Origin: Campylobacteraceae bacterium
GTDB taxonomy: Bacteria; Campylobacterota; Campylobacteria; Campylobacterales; Sulfurospirillaceae
DNA: 6,387 nucleotides
Direction: 5' to 3'
Assembly: GCA_027013265.1 (NCBI GenBank)
Contig: JALUXQ010000217.1
Coordinates: 1-6,387, forward strand
The position numbers and the translations under genes are program-made. This document shows, one piece after another, positions 1 to 6,160 of the stretch. Under the pieces are notes generated by a model. That model saw nothing but the letters and a program-made list of their open reading frames with translations, was not told the DNA's origin and did not search any database. Numbering within the stretch: the first letter of the stretch is position 1; each line of letters begins with the position of its first letter.

Positions 1-1
1 G

Positions 2-1000
2 ATACAGAAGTTAAAATACCTACATGTAAACTTTGATAAAACAGCTAGAATTTACCCTCGGAACAAAGATTTTAAATCAGGCATATATGATAGTGTCTAT
101 ACCAAGATATTTTCATTGCTCGATAGTGATAAGATTGACTTAAATGAAGACATATACCTTCAAAATGGAAATATATACTATGTAAAAGAGCTAGAGTCAT
201 ACTATCTTGGTACAAAATATGTAGTGGTTGAGGTAAAAGACAGCGGTATTTGGAAAAAGAAAACTTATAGGAGTCTAGTCGTAAATGGTGGATTTTTGCT
301 TGCAATTCTACTACTTATGGGCTATTTTTTGATGAATTTACTACTAAAACCTATGCGAGAAGCTATATCTTTATTGGACAGATTTATAAAAGATACAACT
401 CATGAACTAAATACACCAGTGAGTACAATTTTATCAAATATAGAACTTAGTGATGATGATATCATAGATGAAAAACTGCAAAAAAGACTAGACAGGATAA
501 AAATAGGAGCTAAGACTATATCCAACTTGTATCAAGATTTGGTATTTTTAACACTCTCAAGCAGAGTCAAATCAAAAAAACAGAGTGTTGATTTAAAAGA
601 GTTATTAAAGGAACGAGTGGAGTATTTTTCTCTATTTTTAGAGTCTAAGAAGATAGCTTTGGAGCTTGATTTGAAAGATGATGTAGTTTTGCAAATAGAC
701 AGAAGTAAGCTTACAAAATTGATAGACAATCTCCTCTCAAACGCTATAAAATACAACAAGATAAGAGGAAGTATCAATATAAAACTTGCAAAAAACTTTT
801 TTTATATAAAAGATAGTGGACGAGGCATACAAAAAGAGAAGTTGACTCAAATCTTCAAAAGATATGAAAGAGCAGATAAAAGCGTTGGCGGTTTTGGTAT
901 AGGTTTGAGTATAGTCAGTAAAATCGCTCTTGAAGAGGGTTTAAATATAGAGATAGACTCTGTCTTTAAAGAGTTTACAACAGTAAAGGTTTTATGGTGA
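2..1000 (+). CDS. Sensor histidine kinase, 5'-truncated by the window edge
   Basis: Inner-membrane sensor kinase of a two-component system; its response regulator is not in the window and may lie just upstream. The frame is open from base 2, so the gene starts outside the window and the TTG at 116 is not a credible start. In order: a short extracytoplasmic remnant; one hydrophobic membrane segment (about 273-346, SLVVNGGFLLAILLLMGYFL core); the H-box HELNTPVS with the phospho-accepting His at 401-403; a dimerisation helix; the N-box NLLSNAIKYN (about 728-757); the G1 box DSGRGI (812-829); the F-box region IFKRYER; and the G2 box GGFGIGLSIV (about 890-919). All catalytic ATPase boxes are present, so the kinase should be active. 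Only about 19 residues separate the membrane helix from the His, too few for a HAMP domain. The stop overlaps the next gene by 7 bases, which suggests translational coupling. The signal sensed cannot be read from the fragment. Confidence 0.95.
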   Translation: MQKLKYLHVNFDKTARIYPRNKDFKSGIYDSVYTKIFSLLDSDKIDLNEDIYLQNGNIYYVKELESYYLGTKYVVVEVKDSGIWKKKTYRSLVVNGGFLLAILLLMGYFLMNLLLKPMREAISLLDRFIKDTTHELNTPVSTILSNIELSDDDIIDEKLQKRLDRIKIGAKTISNLYQDLVFLTLSSRVKSKKQSVDLKELLKERVEYFSLFLESKKIALELDLKDDVVLQIDRSKLTKLIDNLLSNAIKYNKIRGSINIKLAKNFFYIKDSGRGIQKEKLTQIFKRYERADKSVGGFGIGLSIVSKIALEEGLNIEIDSVFKEFTTVKVLW

Positions 1001-1323
1001 GGATTTTTATATTTGCTATTTTATTTACGCTTGGTTTACAAGCATCTGTATACCAAAAAAATTGTGTTAGTTGTCATAAGAAACTGCCTATAAAGATAGA
1101 TAAATTTTTTTATAGATATCTATTAAAATACAGCAGCGCCATAGAGACAAAATATGCCCTAAAACTATATTTGCAAAATCCAAAAAAAGAGAATTCTATC
1201 TTAAATCCTGCACTACTCAACCGTTTTGGTGTAAAGAAAAAAAGTAAACTAAGTGAAAAAGAGCTCAAAGAGGCGATAGATGAGTATTGGGAAACCTACA
1301 AGATTTTTGGAAAACTAAAATAG
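994..1323 (+). CDS. Small exported protein with a single CXXCH heme c site
   Basis: A 109-residue protein. Residues 1-17 (MVRIFIFAILFTLGLQA) look like a Sec signal peptide cleaved after Ala17, placing the mature protein in the periplasm. CVSCH (Cys24, Cys27, His28) is a canonical heme c attachment site just after the signal. The remainder is Lys-rich and mostly helical, ending in KIFGKLK. The only Met is the initiator and the only His is in CXXCH, so no standard sixth heme ligand is available. The start is supported by AAAGG at 985-989, 4 bases before the ATG; ATGGTGA overlaps the kinase stop. The gene abuts the methyltransferase start. It is probably a monoheme c-type cytochrome or a periplasmic heme sensor working with the upstream kinase. 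The export and heme motif are seen; the role is inferred. From memory, similar small proteins occur beside related kinases in Campylobacterota, but this was not checked. Confidence 0.88.
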   Translation: MVRIFIFAILFTLGLQASVYQKNCVSCHKKLPIKIDKFFYRYLLKYSSAIETKYALKLYLQNPKKENSILNPALLNRFGVKKKSKLSEKELKEAIDEYWETYKIFGKLK

Positions 1324-2325
1324 ATGAACTATATAGGCTCAAAACTCAAACTATCTTCTTGGATAATTAAGGAGGTCAAAAGAGTCGCTGGAGATGATTT
1401 GTCTCAAAAAGTATTTTGTGATATATTTGCGGGGACTGGTATAGTTGGCAGGACTTTTAAAAAAGATGTGAAAAGAGTCATAGCAAATGATTTGGAGCAC
1501 TATAGTTTTGTGCTAAACAAAAACTATATAGAAAACCACAAAAAGATAAACCACAAAGAGAGCTATATAAAAGAACTCAATGACTTACCTCTAAGAGATG
1601 ATGGTTTTATATACCAAAACTACTGTCTTGGAAGTGGAAGTGGGAGGCAGTACTTTAGTGATATAAATGGCAAAAAAATTGATACGATAAGGTTAAAGAT
1701 AAAGGAGTGGAGACAAAAGAGAAAAATCGAGTTGGATTTATACTATTTTTTATTGGCATCACTTCTTGAGAGCGCTGATAAAGCAGCAAATACGGCTTCA
1801 GTCTATGGAGCATTTCTAAAGCATATCAAAAAAACAGCTTCAAAAGAGATGATTTTAGAGCCTGCCGATTTTGTGATAAATGAAAACAAGCACCAAGTCT
1901 TCAACAAAGATAGTAATGAGCTTATAAAAGAGATAAAAGGCGATATCTTATACCTTGACCCACCATACAACCATAGGCAGTATAGCGCAAATTATCATAT
2001 ATTAAATACAATCTCTCTTTATGAGACATTCATGCCAAAGGGCAAAACAGGGTTGCCTGATTATAATCGCTCCTCTTACTCTAAAAAGGCAGAAGTTCAC
2101 AAAGCTTTTGAAGAGTTGATAAAAAATGCAAACTTTAGGCACATCTTTTTAAGCTATAACAACGAAGGCTTGATGAGTGAAGAGGATATAAAAAATATAA
2201 TGTCAAAATATGGCAGATACACCCTTGTCAAAAAAGCGTACCAAAGGTTCAAAGCAGATAAAACTGTTGCAAGACACCACAAAACAGACAAAACTTTTGA
2301 GTATCTTCATATCTTAGAAAAATAG
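1324..2325 (+). CDS. DNA adenine (N6) methyltransferase, D12 class
   Basis: A 333-residue cytoplasmic enzyme that should transfer a methyl group from S-adenosylmethionine to N6 of adenine in a specific DNA sequence. Motifs follow the alpha-class (D12, Dam/M.FokI-like) order: motif X NYIGSK at residues 2-7, the SAM-binding motif I DIFAGTG at 33-39, an acidic motif II-like NDLEHYS at 55-61, a long target-recognition region in the middle, and catalytic motif IV DPPYNHRQYSANYH at 212-225. FLSYNNEG at 275-282 resembles a later conserved motif. Motif X at the extreme N-terminus fixes the start at 1324, directly after the previous stop, although the Shine-Dalgarno (GGAAAA at 1309-1314) is weak and distant; coupling to the upstream gene is likely. 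No restriction gene lies in the window: the next gene is a convergent PilZ protein. Length and N-terminus recall CATG-specific enzymes such as M.NlaIII and M.HpyI, but this is a recollection and the recognition site cannot be read from the sequence. Confidence 0.93.
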   Translation: MNYIGSKLKLSSWIIKEVKRVAGDDLSQKVFCDIFAGTGIVGRTFKKDVKRVIANDLEHYSFVLNKNYIENHKKINHKESYIKELNDLPLRDDGFIYQNYCLGSGSGRQYFSDINGKKIDTIRLKIKEWRQKRKIELDLYYFLLASLLESADKAANTASVYGAFLKHIKKTASKEMILEPADFVINENKHQVFNKDSNELIKEIKGDILYLDPPYNHRQYSANYHILNTISLYETFMPKGKTGLPDYNRSSYSKKAEVHKAFEELIKNANFRHIFLSYNNEGLMSEEDIKNIMSKYGRYTLVKKAYQRFKADKTVARHHKTDKTFEYLHILEK

Positions 2326-2356
2326 CCTAAATTATATAGTGTTTTGTATCAATGGA

Positions 2357-3475
2357 CTACCCTATGTAGCTATTTAGTTCCTCCCTTAACTCTTCTATAG
2401 TCTCTAATTCTCTTAATTTTATATATTTTTGAATCACTTGTAGGTTTTGCGAATCCGGATATATCCTCAAGCAATATCTAAACGAACTCATATACTCTAT
2501 TATGTTTAGTATTTCACCTTTCGTACTCACTTCATACTCTTTGCCAAAAAGTGCTATTTTAAATTTTATATCTACACGCGCACCAATACAAAAACCATCA
2601 TTGCTTGTACTTATAAACCCCAAACCTCCAGATGATAAATCATATAGGTTTCCACTTAGTTCTCTATGTTTTTCGCTCTCCAAGGTTACTTGCACAAATA
2701 CATTAGGGTATATTCTGATAAATTCTCGTTGGATTGCTGGCAAATTTAAAAGATAAACAAAGTTATTTAGCACTACAGTTTTTGTTGAAAAGTTACTATA
2801 GGATATATCTGCTTTTACATACCTGTTTAAGTGGTCATTTTTTATTATATACGCTTTACCTTCAAGCTTCATTGCCACCTCTTGGAGTTCATTTTCCATC
2901 TCAAATACAACAGATTCATCATCTATTTTCACTATTTTACCCTTATAGCTAATAGGGATACCTTGATAAAGATTCATAAACTGGACTTTTGCTCCATTGT
3001 CTTTTATCTTTTGAAATATAGCCAGTATATTGTTAGAGTAAATATGATTTTGAGATTCAAATCCGATTTTTAAGTCAAGGTTTTCTAAATCATCATTGAT
3101 ACTACTTTCAAACATACTATAAAAATCTCTCAAGTATCGAGTCATTTTTTCGATTAATTCTAAAGAAGTTTTACCTTCTTTTTTCATAAACTCTATATAT
3201 TTTTCATACAAGTAGAGTGTGCTTTTATTTATCAAAAAATCTATATCTTTACTATTTTTTTCCACCTTTAAATCTAGAAATTTTAAATTTTTAAATGTGT
3301 TGATTTCATATTTGTCTTTAGCTAAAACAGATAGAAAGTTTGTAGCGATTTCTCGAGCAGTTTCTTCATTAATATCCATATCGTATTTATTACCTATTAT
3401 AAAAAAATAGTCTACATAACTATCTTCAATATTAACTAAAAAATTTCTAAAAAAATTTCTAAATTCCACTTTCAT
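2357..3475 (-). CDS. PilZ-domain protein, probable c-di-GMP receptor
   Basis: A 372-residue protein with no signal peptide or membrane helix, so probably cytoplasmic. The C-terminal part (about residues 245-365) is a PilZ domain: Arg250 and Arg254 form the RxxxR motif (REFIR) and Asp279, Ser281 and Gly284 form DxSxxG (DLSSGG). Both c-di-GMP-binding signatures are intact, so binding is expected. Residues about 170-240 (starting at GIPISYKGKIVKI) look like the beta-rich YcgR-type N-domain that precedes PilZ. Residues 1-165 are mainly helical, charged and match no family I recognise; this part may be the output or partner-binding module. The start is supported by an AAGGGA ribosome site 5-6 bases upstream on the - strand. 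It lies 79 bases downstream of pyrC in the same direction but has a good promoter of its own. Likely processes, by analogy with PilZ proteins, are motility, attachment or exopolysaccharide control; the target is unknown. Confidence 0.88.
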   Translation of the reverse strand: MKVEFRNFFRNFLVNIEDSYVDYFFIIGNKYDMDINEETAREIATNFLSVLAKDKYEINTFKNLKFLDLKVEKNSKDIDFLINKSTLYLYEKYIEFMKKEGKTSLELIEKMTRYLRDFYSMFESSINDDLENLDLKIGFESQNHIYSNNILAIFQKIKDNGAKVQFMNLYQGIPISYKGKIVKIDDESVVFEMENELQEVAMKLEGKAYIIKNDHLNRYVKADISYSNFSTKTVVLNNFVYLLNLPAIQREFIRIYPNVFVQVTLESEKHRELSGNLYDLSSGGLGFISTSNDGFCIGARVDIKFKIALFGKEYEVSTKGEILNIIEYMSSFRYCLRIYPDSQNLQVIQKYIKLRELETIEELREELNSYIG

Positions 3476-3503
3476 ACTATCCCTTATCTATTTCTTTATT
3501 ATC

Positions 3504-3531
3504 ATTATACCTAAACTAATTTGAGTTTCAG
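3504..3531 (-). promoter_or_regulatory. Candidate sigma-70 promoter of the PilZ gene
   Basis: Read on the - strand: -35-like CTGAAA (3531-3526), a 16-base spacer, and a perfect -10 TATAAT (3509-3504). Transcription would start near 3497, about 20 bases before the ATG, leaving room for the AAGGGA ribosome site. A short inverted repeat, AAACT/AGTTT (3513-3528), falls in the spacer. This argues that the PilZ gene can be transcribed independently of pyrC. Confidence 0.5.
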
Positions 3532-3554
3532 TTTTTCATTTCGGCATATAGTCT

Positions 3555-4562
3555 TCAGGTGATATTCTTGATGCTCCAGTCTAGCGTACTATTTGCAAAC
3601 ATAGGCACAACGCCTCTGTAAGAGCTAGGTACAAAGAAAGGTTTTTTCTCTAAAATCACCTCTTTTTTTATAGGCTCAAAATAATAAATAGCCCTTGCAT
3701 TATCACTCACAAATGGTTGTAGATTTTGCAACACTCCATGCTTTTCAAAAAGAGCTGCCAAAGCCTGCAGAGCGATTGGGGCAGTAAAGACACCAGCTGC
3801 ACAACCACAACTCTCTTTTTTGTCTCTTGGGTGTGGTGCAGAGTCGCTACCAAACATCACTTTTGGGTTTGCACTTAGTGCAACCCTCAAGAGTGCCTCT
3901 TTGTCTTGAGGTCTTTTAGCAATCGGCTTGCAAAAAAGGTGAGGATTTAACATGCCTCCTGCTACATCATCAAGAGTTATATGAAGATGATGTAAAGTGA
4001 TAGTAGCATATAGATTTTCGTATCTATCTAGCAGATCCACACTATGTTTGGTTGTTATATGCTCCATCACAATCTTGAGTTTTGGAAAATTTTTGGCAAA
4101 CTGTTCATAAACAGAGCCAAACTCTTTCTCTCTGTCCATGACAAATCCATTTGTCTCTCCATGTACCAAAAGTGGGATACCAAGTTCACTCATAGCTTCA
4201 AAAGTCTGCCTTAAATCTTCAATATCCATGCTTTTAACTCCGCCCTCAGAGTTAGTTGTGATTCCAGTAGGATAGAGTTTTATAGCACTTATATGTCTCT
4301 TTGCCTCTTGTAAAAAAGCAAAATCATAATCATTTCTAAAAAAGAGTGTCATAAGTGGCTCAAATCTATCATCAGCTATACTCTCTTGCACTCTTTTTTT
4401 GTACTCTTTTAGAGCCTGCAAAGAGGTGATAGGTGGCGCAAGATTTGGCATGATAATGGCGCCAGCAAAGCTGTGCGAGCTAAGAGGTGCTACTTTGTTT
4501 AACATATCCGCATCTCTTAGATGTAGATGCATATCTAATGGTGAATTTATAATGAGTTCCAT
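3555..4562 (-). CDS. pyrC: Dihydroorotase, class II (pyrimidine biosynthesis)
   Basis: Catalyses the reversible cyclisation of N-carbamoyl-L-aspartate to dihydroorotate, the third step of de novo UMP synthesis, in the cytoplasm. At 335 residues it is close to E. coli PyrC (about 348). The binuclear zinc site is complete: His12 and His14 in HLHLRD, the carboxylated bridging Lys95 in AIKLYP, His134 in VHGE, His168 in MEHIT, and Asp240 in FGSDSAPHP. Arg16 and Asn40 (MPN) match the substrate-binding Arg/Asn of the family, His244 matches a further substrate contact, and Thr102-Thr103 lie in the position of the flexible catalytic loop. The start is supported by AGGA (4572-4569), 6 bases upstream of the ATG. 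It is not beside other pyr genes here; its neighbours are a PilZ gene downstream and a divergent sulfide dehydrogenase gene. Nothing suggests loss of function. Confidence 0.97.
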   Translation of the reverse strand: MELIINSPLDMHLHLRDADMLNKVAPLSSHSFAGAIIMPNLAPPITSLQALKEYKKRVQESIADDRFEPLMTLFFRNDYDFAFLQEAKRHISAIKLYPTGITTNSEGGVKSMDIEDLRQTFEAMSELGIPLLVHGETNGFVMDREKEFGSVYEQFAKNFPKLKIVMEHITTKHSVDLLDRYENLYATITLHHLHITLDDVAGGMLNPHLFCKPIAKRPQDKEALLRVALSANPKVMFGSDSAPHPRDKKESCGCAAGVFTAPIALQALAALFEKHGVLQNLQPFVSDNARAIYYFEPIKKEVILEKKPFFVPSSYRGVVPMFANSTLDWSIKNIT

Positions 4563-4578
4563 ATTTTTTCCTATCTTT

Positions 4579-4600
4579 TATCTAAAATTATATCTAAAAT
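4579..4600. repeat. 10-base direct repeat beside the pyrC promoter
   Basis: TATCTAAAAT occurs at 4579-4588 and again at 4591-4600, with a 12-base period (about one helical turn). It spans the proposed pyrC -10 box and start site. It could be a tandem regulator site or a chance product of A/T-rich sequence. Confidence 0.35.
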
Positions 4601-4614
4601 ATTATTATTATAAA
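4587..4614 (-). promoter_or_regulatory. Candidate promoter of pyrC
   Basis: On the - strand, -35-like TTTATA (4614-4609), a 16-base spacer and -10 TATAAT (4592-4587). Transcription would begin near 4580, giving a leader of about 18 bases with the AGGA ribosome site. Other TATAAT matches on this strand (4612-4607, 4642-4637) reduce certainty in such A/T-rich DNA. The -35 element overlaps the left arm of the dyad centred on 4628. Confidence 0.4.
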
Positions 4615-4654
4615 ATTTTGTGTTACTTTATTACACATTATACTATAATAATAA
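4602..4654. repeat. Nested dyad in the divergent pyrC/fccB-type intergenic region
   Basis: Two inverted repeats share one centre at 4628. The outer arms are TTATTATTATA (4602-4612) and TATAATAATAA (4644-4654), 11 perfect base pairs. The inner arms are TGTGT (4619-4623) and ACACA (4633-4637). Pairs 4615/4641 and 4616/4640 also match. Each outer arm carries an outward-facing TATAAT (- strand 4612-4607; + strand 4644-4649). It may be an operator shared by divergent promoters. The outer arms are low-complexity A/T sequence, so chance is a real alternative. Confidence 0.4.
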
Positions 4655-4701
4655 AAATAATAATAAATTATATCCTGCATATAAAGCATACTATTTTGGT
4701 A

Positions 4702-4710
4702 GGGTATAAT
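4702..4710 (+). promoter_or_regulatory. Candidate -10 box for the sulfide dehydrogenase operon
   Basis: GGG followed by a perfect TATAAT (4705-4710) stands out from the surrounding A/T-only sequence. No good -35 box is found 16-18 bases upstream, which is common in Campylobacterota. Transcription would start near 4717, giving a leader of about 88 bases that contains both palindromes (4725-4739, 4751-4766). A weaker alternative -10, TATATT at 4747-4752, overlaps the second palindrome. Confidence 0.45.
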
Positions 4711-4724
4711 TATCGCAAATACTA

Positions 4725-4739
4725 TTAATTTAAAATTAA
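4725..4739. promoter_or_regulatory. A/T-only perfect palindrome in the operon leader
   Basis: TTAATTT-A-AAATTAA is a perfect inverted repeat with 7-base arms about one central base. It lies just after the proposed transcription start. Its centre is 26.5 bases from that of the next palindrome. Its A/T-only composition makes chance plausible, so it is a weak operator candidate. Confidence 0.3.
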
Positions 4740-4750
4740 GAATATTTATA

Positions 4751-4766
4751 TTAGAGTGTACTCTAA
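4751..4766. promoter_or_regulatory. 16-base palindrome, candidate operator upstream of the sulfide dehydrogenase gene
   Basis: TTAGAGT-GT-ACTCTAA has perfect 7-base arms around a 2-base centre and ends 38 bases before the ATG. It includes G/C pairs, unlike the surrounding A/T tracts, so it is less likely to be chance than the other repeats here. Its size suits a dimeric helix-turn-helix repressor or activator. As RNA it would form only a weak hairpin with a 2-base loop, so DNA binding is the better reading. The regulator is not identified. Confidence 0.5.
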
Positions 4767-4793
4767 GGTTGGTTTAAGACCTACAAAACTTAC

Positions 4794-4799
4794 AAGGAG
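4794..4799 (+). promoter_or_regulatory. Strong ribosome binding site
   Basis: AAGGAG sits 5 bases before the ATG at 4805. It is the best Shine-Dalgarno match in the window. It fixes this start, which is also the one that keeps the Tat twin-arginine motif at the N-terminus, and suggests high expression. Confidence 0.85.
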
Positions 4800-4804
4800 A
4801 AGAT

Positions 4805-6151
4805 ATGAACAGAAGAGATATGCTAAAACTAGCAGGTGCAACAGTAGCTACAGGTGCAATTTCCAGTTATGGGTCTAGCACAAAAGATATGGATTCTAAA
4901 GCACATGAAAATCCGATCATAAGCTCAGCTGCAAGGTTACCAAGAAATGGTAATGGTCCGAGAGTAATTGTAGTTGGAGGTGGGTGGTCTGGATTGTCAG
5001 TCGCGAAGCGATTAAAGCAGTTTGTTCCTCAAGCTGATGTTGTATTAGTGGAACAAAGAACAACTTTTGTATCTTGTCCTATAAGTAATCTGTGGCTTGT
5101 AGGAGAAGTGGATTTAGAATTCTTGACACACAGCTTTCTTGATGCAGCAAACAATAACAATTATACATTTTTTCACTCATCAGTTTATGATGTTGACAGA
5201 AAAAAACAGATAGTCTATACAAATAGAGGATATATTAGCTATGATTATCTCGTGCTTGCTCCTGGTATTGATTATGATTATAGCAGATGGACACACGGAG
5301 ATGAAGAGCTAGAGTATAAACTGCGTACACAATACCCTGCTGGTTTTAGAACTCATAGTGAACATGCAACCATAAAAGATAAGATAGAAAATTTTGATGA
5401 AGGAAATTTTATACTGACATGTCCTGGGGGAAACTATAGATGTCTTCCTGCTCCATATGAAAGAACTTGCTTGATAGCTGATTATTTCAAGAAAAACGGT
5501 ATAAAAGGTAAAGTTATCTTGATGGATGAAAATGTAGATATCACGATCAAGAAAAAAGGATTTCACTCTGCATTTAATGAAATGTATAAAGATTATGTCA
5601 CTTATATGCCTGACACAAAGATAGAAAAATTTGATTTAAAAAATAAAACAGTAACCACAGAATTTGGTGAAGTTGTAAAATTTGCAGATGCTGCTTTTTA
5701 TCCCCATGTCAGAGGAAATAAACTTTTAGAGATAGCAGGAGTTGCAAAAGATGCTATAAATAAAGCAGAAGCGCATATAGATCCTTTCACATATCAAGTT
5801 ATTGGAGATCCTCATGTATATTGCTCAGGAGATGCGAGACCTATGGGATTTAGTAAATCAGGGAACACTTCAAATTCAGAAGGGCATGTAGTGGCTAGAA
5901 GCATAGCTGACCATATTTTGGGTAAAAAATTCAAATGGTCATCACCTCATACCACTTGTTACTCTGCAGTAGCCACAAAACCATTAAGATCAATTTTTGT
6001 AAATGCTGATTACAAATGGAATAAAGCAAATGGCTCATTTGGTTTTTATAATGCAGCAACTATGGAAAACTGGCATGGTAAATCTGGCACAAATGCTGGT
6101 AGAGGAACAAAAGAGTGGGCATCAGGAATGTACAGAGATATGTTTTCATAG
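4805..6151 (+). CDS. fccB: Sulfide dehydrogenase (flavocytochrome c) flavoprotein subunit, Tat-exported
   Basis: A periplasmic FAD enzyme expected to oxidise sulfide to sulfur or polysulfide and pass electrons to a c-type cytochrome or other acceptor. The 448-residue protein begins with a Tat signal (RRDMLK at 3-8, then a hydrophobic Ala/Gly-rich stretch). The FAD dinucleotide fold starts at RVIVVGGGWSG (53-63). Cys91 in FVSCPISN matches the Cys that binds FAD covalently in Allochromatium vinosum FccB (mature Cys42). Cys213 in YRCLPAPYER and Cys385 in TTCYSAVA match its redox disulfide pair (Cys161/Cys337). SGDARP (341-346) followed by SKSGNTSNSEG is the second FAD-contact region, and the C-terminal FCSD-type flavin domain runs to GMYRDMFS. 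All three functional cysteines are present, so it should be active; Cys206, Cys222 and Cys340 are additional. It is followed 9 bases later by a Tat-signal Rieske-like gene, not by a cytochrome subunit. The SoxF name is an alternative. The A. vinosum comparison is from memory. Confidence 0.92.
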   Translation: MNRRDMLKLAGATVATGAISSYGSSTKDMDSKAHENPIISSAARLPRNGNGPRVIVVGGGWSGLSVAKRLKQFVPQADVVLVEQRTTFVSCPISNLWLVGEVDLEFLTHSFLDAANNNNYTFFHSSVYDVDRKKQIVYTNRGYISYDYLVLAPGIDYDYSRWTHGDEELEYKLRTQYPAGFRTHSEHATIKDKIENFDEGNFILTCPGGNYRCLPAPYERTCLIADYFKKNGIKGKVILMDENVDITIKKKGFHSAFNEMYKDYVTYMPDTKIEKFDLKNKTVTTEFGEVVKFADAAFYPHVRGNKLLEIAGVAKDAINKAEAHIDPFTYQVIGDPHVYCSGDARPMGFSKSGNTSNSEGHVVARSIADHILGKKFKWSSPHTTCYSAVATKPLRSIFVNADYKWNKANGSFGFYNAATMENWHGKSGTNAGRGTKEWASGMYRDMFS

Positions 6152-6160
6152 GATGTATCA

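Noticed and set aside
116..118. TTG as the start codon of the histidine kinase
   Set aside because: The same frame is open without a stop back to base 2 and encodes plausible protein, and there is no ribosome site before 116. The gene is cut by the window edge.
787..1245. Runs of 6-7 A or T in the kinase and heme protein genes (for example 797-803, 1055-1061) as phase-variation tracts
   Set aside because: Runs of this length are common in A/T-rich coding DNA and are shorter than typical slippage tracts (8 or more, usually G/C in Campylobacterota). The frames are intact.
2326..2356. Bidirectional terminator between the converging methyltransferase and PilZ genes
   Set aside because: No stable stem or T-tract is visible in the 31 bases. 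Only A/T-rich sequence is present, so no terminator is claimed.
2502..3410. Several short + strand open frames opposite the PilZ gene
   Set aside because: They overlap a long, motif-bearing gene on the other strand, have no ribosome sites and show no domain. They are antisense by-products of A/T-rich coding sequence.
3513..3528. AAACT/AGTTT inverted repeat as the pyrC terminator
   Set aside because: The 5-base A/T-rich stem is too weak and has no following T-run on the - strand. It falls in the spacer of the proposed PilZ promoter.
4399..4728. + strand open frame of 109 codons extending from antisense of pyrC into the intergenic region
   Set aside because: Its first half is the mirror of well-supported pyrC and its second half is A/T low-complexity sequence giving Ile/Tyr/Lys-rich runs. 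No ribosome site or recognisable protein.
5309..5566. - strand open frame of 85 codons inside the flavoprotein gene
   Set aside because: It lies wholly antisense to the strongly supported FccB-type gene and has no features of its own.
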